From: Trissonchulus latispiculum
Lineage: Eukaryota > Nematoda > Enoplea > Enoplida > Ironidae
DNA: 64,000 nucleotides
NCBI GenBank assembly: GCA_030248195.1
Contig: JASAND010012859.1
Span: forward strand, 1-64,000
Direction of reading: 5' to 3'
The notes beneath the pieces were generated by a model that worked only from the letters and a program-made list of their open reading frames with translations, made no database searches and had not been told where the DNA came from. Below, in pieces: positions 22,401 through 34,400 of the stretch (the first letter of the stretch is position 1; each line of letters opens with the position of its first letter). The position numbers and the translations under genes were made by a program.

Positions 22401-25400
22401 GATTTTTTTACGTTTTTGTGCAAATTGTTTTTGAAATCAATCGTCCGTATTATGTTCAAAGAGAACTACAACTGAGCATCTAGTATAATATAGACTGGAC
22501 AATTTTGTCCTCTCAGGATTACACTGTTTATTATTATGGTTTCAACGAATCTCTCTCTATCTTCAAGCAATAATTTTAGCAACTATATAATTATAAAACT
22601 GTTTATGAAATTATTCATTGGCGTGTACGTACGTACATTTGTATTTTTATAAACCGAGCGTGTGTTTCCAACTTCTTAGGGCTTTGTTCTTACTGTAACG
22701 CTGTGTCGTGAAGCCTACGACGATTTCTCAAGATACTTGCGCGATCGGGAAATGAATTCTACCAAGTATCAAAAGTTGACTGCAAAAGGCGCCGTTACGA
22801 TTTCAAGTGCCCAGATTCAAGTTGGAGATCTCATTCAGATTAAAAAGGTATTTGCAATGTGTAGTTGGATTATCTGTAAGGTTGACCAAATAAACTTGAC
22901 GAAACACGTTCATATTATTTAAGACAGTTTTACACCTCATGGATTGTGTTTAGGAACACAGCGGCTGTTTCTCTTGAAGGCTATTTTCATGACAAATTTA
23001 TTGCAAAGTTTGCTGTTTATTTACTGTTGTTCGCATTTTTGGTACAGTTTCTGCCTCTGCTTCATAAAAAAGGAAAATTTTAAATTCTGTGACATTTGAA
23101 TATCCAAGAAAATTACTGACCGATTAAAAAGCAGTAGACCGCAGATCTCCGATGCAGCTCCAAACATTATTTATATATCTTTGCTTTGTTCCATTCATTT
23201 TTTAATATCTTAGGGCCTTTTGGCACGCGAGTTAAAAGAGAAGGGTTAAAATTTTTATCAACTTCAACCCTGCAAACGAGTTTGGATGAACTGTTTTTAT
23301 ATTTTAATCCTATGCATTCCGCGAAAAGAACTGGCTTATTTTTACTGGGGGGGGGGCGGGGGGGCGCCCCCCATTCGGCGACCCTCCCCCCCATTCGAGG
23401 TTCCCCCCCCATAACCACCCCGTAACCCAAAAAATTGCCAATTTTTACCGTAAATTTTCGAAAAATTTTCCGGCTTCGCCGGATTTTTAGGGTAATTTAC
23501 GTTATTTTAGCGTAAAAAACACCTAAAATTAGTCATTTTTAGCGATTTTTGGCATTTTTTGCACAAAAAACGTTAAAAATTATCAAAATTTTTCCAAAAA
23601 TATGCCCCCCCCATTTTTGGTGAACCATGGGGGGCAACTTCGAGCCCCCCCATAAAGCCCCCCCCCCCATAGATTTTGGCCTAGAAATAAGCCAGAAGGA
23701 TTGTGTTGATTTTAACGTTTAACTAAAGTCTGACCAAAAATTCTTGGAACCGAACTGTGAGCGCTTGTCCTGACTTAACCTTTGAAGTTAGTCTATATAA
23801 AGTATATATATATATTTTTAGAAATCTCAGGAGGAGGAGAATCCGGTAAAACCATCATATCCGGTCTATATCCGGTTACCGGATGCCAAATCGATAAAAA
23901 CGCCACAGATTCTGAAAGAGAATGCTAATTAATTCATACTCTAGCATATTGGTCCTTGGCCCAAGACGTCTCCGAAAATTTGGTCACATCCGGTCCATGT
24001 CCGGTAACCGGATGTCTAGGTCACAAAAACTATACAGCAAGATGGGTGGGTCGTACAGTTTCGCTGATTGAATTTTTGAATTCAGCGGGTCGCAATTAGT
24101 CTATATACGAAGTTTTGTCCATTTTGGACCAAAATTGCGTGATTTACGGTCGTATCCGGTGCGAAAAAACCGGAAAAATAGGTTTTTCCGGTCTGAAGCT
24201 CGGAATCGCGGATAAAAATGTTAGTTTTTGGCACAATGAATATTTGGTAGGCTACTTTCATTTTACCGATGTCAAAGCAATGGAATATCCGGTGGATTTC
24301 GGGTTCTGAACTTTGAAATTTGAGATTCCACGGGCTTTTATCTCAGTATCCGGTTGGTCCAGAAGTAAAATTATTTCATTAAAATGATATTTCATCTATC
24401 CCTAACAAGCATCAACCTCAATTTACTTCATATCTGCTGTAACTTTTGAATGATGGAGTTTTAAAAATGGTTCAAAATAACTTATATTGCATGCGACAAA
24501 GCTAAACGTATAGGATCAAATCTCATGTCCGCTTTAACAATTAGACAAAACCAGCAAAATCAGCCCACTTTTAATACGCTATCATTCAAAAATTACAGCA
24601 GATATGAAGTAATTTGAGGTTGATGCTTGTTAGGGATAGACGAAATATCATTTTATAATGAAATAATTTTACTTCCGGACCAACCGGATACTGATATAAT
24701 AGCAAATGAAATCTCAAATTTCAAAGTTCAGATCCGGAAATCGACCGGATATACGATTGCTTTGACACCGGTAAAATGAAAGTAGCCTACCAAATATTCA
24801 TTGTGCCAAAAACTAACATTTTTTATCCGCGATTCCGGGCAGCAGACCGGAAAAACCTATTTTTCCGGTTTTTTTCGCACCGGATACGACCATAAATCAC
24901 GCAATTTTAATCCAAAATGGACAAAACGTCTTATATAGACTAATTTCCACCCGCTCAATCCAAAAATTCAATCAGCGAAACTGTACGGCCTACCCATCTT
25001 GCTGCACAGTATTTGTGACCTAGACATCCGGTTACCGGACATGGACCGGATGTGACCGGATTTTCGGAGATGTCTTGGGCCAAGGACCAATATGCCAGAG
25101 TATGAATTAATTGGCGTTCTCTTTCCGAATCTGAGGCATTTTTATCGATTTGGCATCCGGTAACCGGATATAGACCGGATGTGATGGTTTTGCCGGACTC
25201 TCCTCCTCCTGAGGTTTCTAAAAATACATACTTTATATAGATTAACTTCAAAGGTTAAGTCAGGACAAGCGCTCACAGTTCGGTTCCAAGAATTTTTGGT
25301 CAGACCTTAGTTTAACTCGCCGCTCGAAAAGGCCCTTAGTCCTTAAAATATTTATCTTGTTGTTTTGTTTAGGATCAAAGGGTTCCAGCGGACATGATTC

Positions 25401-28400
25401 TGCTGCGAACCACTGAGAAAAGCGGAGGCTGTTTCATCCGAACTGACCAGCTGGACGGTGAAACGGACTGGAAGCTCAGGGTGGCCGTCCCCGGTACTCA
25501 GGTCTTGGACAGTGATGAAGTACGCATATATGTATATCGTATTATGTTAGAATTGCTAAAGTGGTTTGCCAAGAAGAAGGAGGCTGACTTGGTTGAATTC
25601 GGTGCGTGAAACAGCTTTGTCAGTTAATTTTTGCACCATTTTTCCATCCGGTTGTTGTTGCTGTTTGCTGCATTAGACATCACAATGTGATGATCATCAC
25701 CCGAAGGTGCAAAGTGTTAGCCAGGAAACTGGCCCCGTAAGGTTGGTCAAAAACAACTCAACCAAGTTGCCAGAAGGAGTCTCAAAGCCTGATCGACGTC
25801 ACGACGGATGACGTCTCCTCCTTTCTAAAAAGAACATGCTCCGTCGGCCTCGGCGTTGCCATATCTGGCGGATAGCTCGAGGAGCAGCACACAGCACGAG
25901 TCTTTGATGCAAAAAATAACGGCAAGACTAAGACAGCCTTTGCACCAAAGTGAGACGACCTCAAAGTGTGCTGTTCAATGATATAGCCTAATACGGGTTC
26001 ATAATGTTTTTTAATGTTGCAATATTGGGTATTTCCTACGTAGTAATGGGGAACCGTTACTGGCTACCTACTAGTCCTCTGCTATTCCGCAGCTATTCTT
26101 AAATTTGTTTGGTGCAATCCACGGTAAGATAATGTGGACATTGCTCGCTTCGAGGTGGAAGAGAGTTGTGGTTGGACGTTTTTATAAAAAATTCTTTGCA
26201 AATCAAGAATCTTACAAAATTGTACTTTTGAAGAAAATACGAGAAGAATTCCAATTATATACGCTAAGGATCCTAGGTAACTTTACGTGATTTTATGCGA
26301 ATATTCTGCAATTTGCGTTCTTATCTTTAATCTTTGCCTGTTTCTAGGAACTATTCAACATTGATGCTTATGCTCATGCGGAAAAGCCTCAGAAGGACAT
26401 TCATAGTTTTGTGGGAACTTTCCGAAAAGTATGCTACCGCTGTAATTCTAAATTAAATGGATATAATTGTAGTGAGTACTCTTTTGGTGTGTCACTTCAA
26501 GACTTCAGCTGGTTAGTTTTTCCCATTTTGAACTAAAAGATTTAATTTGAGTAAAGACGAAGACAACAAAGTAAAACAATGAATTGTTTATTTATTTGTT
26601 GCAAAACTGTACGTATTTTATTTCCATTCGATGTACTTGTAGGTTACAAATAGCAGTCAGGGAACACAGGAGGATCCACTTAACATAGAGAATACTCTGT
26701 GGGCTGATACGGTGGTGGCTTCGGGAACGGCCACCGGTCTGGTTGTCTATACTGGCACTGAGACCAGATCAGTGATGAATGCTTCTACGGCTCGCAGCAA
26801 AGTATTAACCTACGTATTTACCTTTAGTCTGTAGACGTCACTGTTGTAAACTGTAGAAAGAGAGATGAAATGAAATTTGAAATGTTAGCTTTAAGAAGAA
26901 AACTTTGTAATAGCATTTAATTTTTTTGTAAAAAAATAACTAGGTAATGGTGTTACCCACCACCCCCCTGAAATTTTGTAATCCTATGCTGCTGGTTATC
27001 GTTGTGTTTGTCTATGAGTTTTTATCAGAGTGACTAACTGTTCTCTTTGTCTGTTTAAGGTTGGTCTTTTGGATTTGGAATTGAACAATTTGACGAAAAT
27101 CCTGTGCGCTGTTGTGGTGTGTCTTGCCTTTGTCATGGTTGTGCTTAAGGTGAGTCTAACTGGCACTTCATGGGGAGTCAGCTCGTGCAGACGTGGCTGC
27201 GTATATACGTGCGTGGTCTTTGATTGTGCTTTGATGATTTGCTGTCGTAGCCTGAAGTCAAATTTGTAAAGAAGTTTTATTCTATCTTGTTTAAGATGTT
27301 TTAAATGCGTATAGTGTCTTGCTTTTGCTTGTTTTTAGGGTCTTTCTGGTCCTTGGTACAAAGACTTTTTCCGCTTTATTCTTCTGTTTTCCTACATTAT
27401 TCCAATCAGGTATGAAGTTAAATTTTGTTTAAAATCTGGTGGATAAGATGCCTGACCTGATGAAATCTTGTATTTTGTGCATCTGTGAAAAATGATCTAA
27501 TTTCTTTTACAAACATGGAATTGAAATACATTTTGTTTGTTTTCTATCAGTTTGTTTAAATAATAGATCTTTAAAAGGTTTACAACCTCTTTCTCTGTTT
27601 CAGTCTTCGTGTTAATCTTGACATGGCCAAGACGACCTATGCCTGGCTGATTGGTCGAGATAAGCAGATACCTGGGACGGTTGTTCGAAGTAGTACCATT
27701 CCTGAGGAACTGGGAAGGGTTGCCTACCTTCTGTCCGATAAAACTGGAACTCTGACCATGAATCAAATGGTGATTGCTTTTGTTACAGTGTGCATTGTTG
27801 GAACAGAGATTCTATCCACATGGAAACGGACGCTTGGATGATAGATTGAAGTTTTTGTACAAATGAGAGTACTTTTCGGACGCTGCAAAAGTGTTGGAAC
27901 TCGATATATGATATGTTTAAAGAGATTTCTGACTAATACGATAATTATTGCATATAGAGTCACTTGTTTGTATAATATTTCAAACTGCTCATGAGCAGTC
28001 ACAGCTGTTCATATATATATATATATATTAATGTAAACATCGCTCACTGTCCCGCCAGTAGTTTGTTCTCCACTTAAAACACTTTACTCCAATTTCCCTG
28101 TTCATTATGTTCATGAGTTAAGTAATTAATGAAGACGATTTGATTGGTTTAGGTCTTCAGAAGGCTTCATCTGGGTACAGTATCATTTGGAGTTGATTCC
28201 TTTGATGAAGTAAGCTGCAGCTGCAGGGGTTGCATTAGTTTCCGGTTTGAAGTCTGACATGTGTAGGAGGAGAAATTTGGAGGGGGAAAAGGAATGAATC
28301 GGCGTCCGAAAGTTACCAGAAAACCAAATTATCTAGATTTTCCGCCTAAACTTTGCTCCTGACATTATATTCCGGGGCGGGGGGAGGGGGAGTGAGCTGA

Positions 28401-31400
28401 GATTTTAGGGGGAGAGTAAATCAGTCAAGCAGACGTATATTTTAAACTTACGACGACCATGTATTTTTGACACTAAAACCTTCCCTTGGAAAAATTGACA
28501 TTTTTGTCAGTTACAAAGATATTTGCCTCTTTTCAGTAGCAACAAATGAAATCTTTTCAGGATAGCTTTTTACTTAGGCTACAGGTTTTTCTGTACCATA
28601 AGAGAGATGTTCTCCCAGCAGTCTGGTGTCCTTTTGCTTCTAAACCCAGAATTAATAATTTGAAAATGGGTGTAAAAGAAAGATCGAAGTGTATTCATAA
28701 TTGGTCTGTTCAGACTTCAGCTCGGGTCTTGGTTTATATTGAGATCAGGGAGAGGGATTTCTACTTGTGGCACATGCAGGCACATTGGTCCGGCCGGTTA
28801 GCTTGGTCTTAGAATATCTTTACTTACTCAAATTTTATGAATGTGTTAAAAATCCGGGGCTGTTATCTTAGTTAATTTTTTGCGATCTTATTTTGTGAAA
28901 GTTTCCTTTTAGATCCAGTCGCATCTGAAAAATGCTTATTCGGGAGTGGTGAAATCTCCGTCTTTCAGTCGACATTCAGTCATCTCCAAAGTTCAACAGG
29001 TAAGAATTACTATGCGTTATTTCTAGTCTTGTCTAAATTGTGTTGATATTAACATTACTGTACAAAGTTTCCATAAAATTAATGTACGTATACGTATATT
29101 TTAATGGTGAAATTAAATTATTTTGAGATTATTCATTCTATAGTGGAAGAATTAGATATTCTGCGATTATTACTGCTGTAGTTAATTTTAAAAAGGAATA
29201 TTTTTTCTGAGCTGCGTTTCTTGCTGTTTAATTGCTTTAGGCTGTGGAAGCCATAGCTCTCTGTCACAATGTGACTCCAGTCTTTGAACAGTTGAACGGA
29301 ACTGCCCTGAGCGAAGAGGACCTCCTGGATGCCACTGAGGCCGATCAAAACAGCCAACAAATTTCCTATCAGGCTTCCAGTCCTGACGAGGTAGATTGAG
29401 ATATGAGAGGGGGGATTTTTGAGGGAGTTGGCTGGTCTTTTTGTTTGCAACATGTTTTTAAACGTATTTATTTTTATGCAGTACAATTTATTTTAGGGAA
29501 TATACGTATATACCTTACTTTATTTTTGTGTGTTACATAATCTCTTCCTGTTTGTGTTGTTTAGGTTGCTTTGGTCACATGGACGGAACGGGTGGGCCTA
29601 AGTCTGATTCGACGAGACTTGCAGTCCATGCAGCTTCGAGCCCCCGACGGGACCTATCGAACCTATCACGTTCTTCACCTGTTTCCCTTTACTTCCGAGT
29701 CGAAACGAATGGGTATTATAGTGAAGGTATACATACATGTGCGATGGATGAAATAGTGTGTGATGATATTCCTACACGTAGGACTTTGTAGTACGGTATT
29801 TTCAGGATATTGAAATGGGGACAGGAGTTCCAGTACCTGAAAAAGGGTCCGGTGCTAAATTTTTAAAAATGCCCGGTACTTTTAGAGATTTTTCGGAGGA
29901 AGAATGCTAATTTTTTCCATTGAGAACCACCACAAATTAATGGCTTTTGTATATTTTGCATGGAGATACACAAAATTCACTCAACGACGTCTGGACTTTG
30001 GCTAAAAGGATGTGGGCATTTTTTGTACAAATTTCTGGTTAAGCCGCCCGAAACTCTGAAAAGTTGGAGAATTCGGGTGAGAGGTTGGTTTCGCACCTTC
30101 GCTGTAATAATGAACCTAGCTGCTTTGCACTAAAATCAGTTGGTATTTTCTTGTTAGGCTCCAAAACCAGACCGCCTTCTGATACCTTGCGAATTTTGTG
30201 AATTTTAGGAGGAAGAAAGCGGGCAGATCACCCTGTTCATGAAAGGAGCCGATGCTGTCATGAGAAATATGGTTCAATATAATGATTGGCTGGATGAGGA
30301 GGTTTGTTTTTGACCCCTGAAAATTAGTCAGTATACTAGACCATGCTCTCTGCTTTCAAAGTATATGCGTTACATCAAGAAAATTGGCTCTCTCCTGTTC
30401 GGACAAAGACTTTTGCCTTAGTAACTGCAGGCAGGCGTTTTTCATTACTTCTTTATGATTAAAGTATGTGTTACAATATTTCTCTCATAACTGAGTTTGG
30501 CTTGGTTTCCCTATATTAGGCTCCCTGGAGGCCCCTTTCCAGATTGGATATTGATGACTTGGAGCCATGTTTCCATTTAGGTTTAGAATTTTCAGTTTCT
30601 GTTTCTGTTTTGCAATTTTATGGGGATTTCAATTATTGTAATATTATGTTTAGTGTATTTTTATTTCACTTGCTGTCTCTCCATTTCAGTGTTCCAACAT
30701 GGCCCGTGAGGGCCTACGTACGCTGGTAGTGGCCAAGAAAGTCCTGACAGAGCAACAGTATGCCGATTTTGACCAGCAGTATCAGGCGGCCCGTGTTGCC
30801 CTGTCGGATCGGGCGGCCCGAATGACTGAGGTACTCAGTCGGCTGGAACAGGATCTTCACCTCCTTTGCCTGACAGGGGTGGAGGATACCCTCCAGCCAA
30901 ATGTTCGCACCACCCTGGAACAGCTGGGGAATGCTGGTGTTCGGGTGAGCTTTACTAGTGTAGTGTTGTAATGTAATTGGAAGGGATTTTAGAAATTTGT
31001 GTGCGGGGGTGGGCTTAAACTTTTAAAAGCATGGCATGACCCCAAAGGTATATGCCATCTACCATAGTTATTTCATACCTTTTGAGTAGTCATATTAGTT
31101 AACTATTATTCTTGTAGTGTAACATTGTTCACCACAGCGCGAAATTCGACCAATTACAATACGCCAGATTTCCGTTTTTCAGGTTTGGATGCTTACGGGT
31201 GATAAGCAGGAGACAGCCGTCTGCATAGCCAAGTCCAGTCGTCTAGTCAATCGTCAGCAGATTCACGTCTTCCGTCAGGTCCTCAATCGAACAGAGGCCA
31301 ATGCAGAGCTTAATGTGCTCCGGCGAAAGATGGACACTGCCCTCGTCATTACAGGGGACTCTCTTAAGGTATTGAGGGGGCTGGGGGTTGGTTTGCGATT

Positions 31401-34400
31401 TTGGAAATTTTGGCATTTTTTTGCTCCAAGAAAGTGTTCACTCTCTGCTGTTCTGATCACCAAGAGTATATAATATATAAGAGTATAAATAAATAAAGGT
31501 ACATAGGTGCTTAACCTAACTTGTTCCCATAGTAAGAGTATGATAACCGTTCTTTTATCATCCGTATGCTACCAGCTGGGCCTTTCGCCCTCCCTTCCCC
31601 TCCCCCCACAAATTGGGCCCTAGTGAATCAAAGAAATTCGTCCGCTGCTTGTGTTTGCTGCAGCTGAAAACAGACGCAAACTTGAACGCCCATACTGCTT
31701 GTAGTTTTCAGGCTTTAACACTGAATTCCATGTTTCCACTTAATATTGCTAGTGAAAACTAACACTTTAGTTCATTTCTGTGTAGTGTTGTGTTGTAGTT
31801 TTTTGAAATTATTTTCATGTTTTTCCAGATCTGTCTTGAACACTATGAGCAGGAGTTTGCCGAGCTGGCCTGCAGCTGTCCGGCCGTTGTCTGCTGTCGC
31901 TGTAGCCCAGAACAGAAAACCCAGATAGTTCAGATGCTTCGAAAGTATCTCCCCGATAAACGGATTGCGGCCGTGGGTGATGGGGGTAATGATGTGGGCA
32001 TGATACAGGCTGCCCATGCTGGCATTGGAATTGTTGGAAAGGTAGCGTGGGGAGAAATTAAATACCTAGTGTTGCAATGTTACACCTATCTGCGTTAAAA
32101 ATGGGGGTGACGGTTTGGGTTGGGGGTGGGAGGGGTTGGATTCGTGACTCCTGATTATTCAAGCGTTTTTGAACAGTCAAAAACGTATATTTTAGGTCAA
32201 AATTGAAGCGAACGCTTGCTGGCTTTTTGGGCAGTATCTTATCTTGGCCAGTTTTGATATTATTGTTCGCTGAAATTTGAAAACTCTAGGTGAGAAAGCA
32301 AAAGTCTAGCAGGTCACTTTGATAGTAGGCCACTATTCCTTTGGGCATATCCAGGACGGGTGCTCCCTCTCCTGTTCGCGTTTCCAGTTTAAGAAAAATG
32401 AGGCCAAGAATATAGAGAAAAAATAACCAAACTGAAAAATTATGTAAAATCGTTGGGACATCGCCCCCAAATAAATTCGGGGAGGGGGTGACCTGCCCCC
32501 CCAAATGCTGGATCTGTCCATGTAGTTTGTACACCTTTGTTTGAAGGGAGCTTTCTCTTATTTTACATTGACTATCAAGCAAGACCATGTGTAGATTGAT
32601 TATGATCATTATTGTATGTAACTTCACAAATTGTGTAGCAAGCAATGATTAGATTAGACTTTGTGATTGTTCATTTTTGGCGGCCATTTTAAGAAATGCA
32701 AAGAAATACAAAACGATTAATTGCGCAACAAATTGTTCCGAAGTATCGAAATTTTATGACACGCGAGTCAAAGTCAAAATTTAGTTCTTGTATCGAATTT
32801 TAAGAAAGCAATTGCGAAATAGTTTATTGCGCAACTATATTCTGACTAGATAAGCTTAAAAACTAAATTTTATTAGCCATAACTTTCCATACATATATAT
32901 GCTTTTCTTAGCTTTTTACAAAGTCTCACAACTTGCTAATGTGGTTTACTTTTGTGCTACACGCTCATTTGCTCCTTTGCAGCAGTTCTTCTATCTAAGA
33001 GTTAAGACTGTATTGAGTATGAGTCTTTACTATGTCTTTCTATTCTAGGAAGGGAAACAGGCTTCCCTGGCCTCGGATTTTTCCATCACCCAATTTTCCC
33101 ATGTCTCCCGCCTTCTGCTAGTTCACGGTCGCTACTGCTACAAACGATCGTGTGCCCTGGGCCAGTTTGTGATCCATCGTGGCCTCCTGATTTCCACGAT
33201 GCAGGCCATCTTTTCCTGTGTCTTCTATTTCGCTTCCGTAGCTCTCTATCAAGGTCTTCTGATGGTGGCGTAAGTTTAGCTCTTCTTGTTATCAATGACA
33301 TCGATTGGGTAACGACACTCCACAAAGGGAAATATGTAGTTTTTGTTAGAACGTAATTTCTTCAAACCACTCTCTGTGATGTAATGGCTTCAAAGGGAAT
33401 CCGACTACGACAGGAAATGTTTGAAGTGTTCACTTTGATCAATTATTTGCTTCTTTGCCAATTTTAGTGGGTTTTTACAAATAAACATAGCCCTTTAACA
33501 ATGAGCAGTATTTTTTCAAAAGGTCAAGCTTGTGCGAGCGATTTCGTTTGTGTGCACATTGTTTAATTGTCTTTTTCTGCTTGTACAATGTTTACTTGTC
33601 TTTTGGGCTTGCACAATGTTTACTTGTCTCTTGGATTTTCCAGATATTCCACAGTCTACACCATGTTTCCAGTCTTCTCTTTGGTGATGGACAAGGATGT
33701 GAGAGAGTCCATAGCTTTAACCTATCCTGAACTGTATAAAGATCTGGCGAAGGTAAGACTATTGAAATTTACTTTGGTTTTTTGGAACAGTGTCTTGTCA
33801 GAGATCAGAGTAACTCAGTTGCTTTTAGCTAAATTCCAGTTAGCTAGAGGAGCGGTACAGTTGTGTAAGACAAAAACCATGGTGCTATCTTACCATGAAG
33901 TGAGATGGCTTTTGCGGTTTGGTCAGAGTATTTATATGTACCTGAACTTCCAGAGAATTTTGATGCTGTTTCAGGGTCGATCCTTATCATACAAAACTTT
34001 TTTCATATGGTTTCTGGCAAGTGTCTACCAAGGTTAGTTAGAAATTTGAGTTCACAAATGTGTGGAGAAAACTGTGATCACTGATTAGTAGCACAGATAG
34101 TCTTAAGATTAACATTGTGCAAATATCTGAAGTCTTAGAGTCTGTTGACTTTTTTGTGATATGGGAGTTTATTTCAACTCAGTACCTGGTCATACGCATA
34201 CGTGTGCCTGGGAAGGTGGAGTAACGTGGAGCTCACCTTCCCTCCATAGAGAGGTTTGCTTACTCCTCCCAGATCCCGGTTTTTTCGGTATTTTTTAGGA
34301 CAAATTACCGAAAAATCTGGGCCGCCGACTCATTCCCCCCCTCCCAAATTTCGCCTCCAGCTCGTGTTTGGTTTAATTATACGTTTAGTTTTGTTGATGC

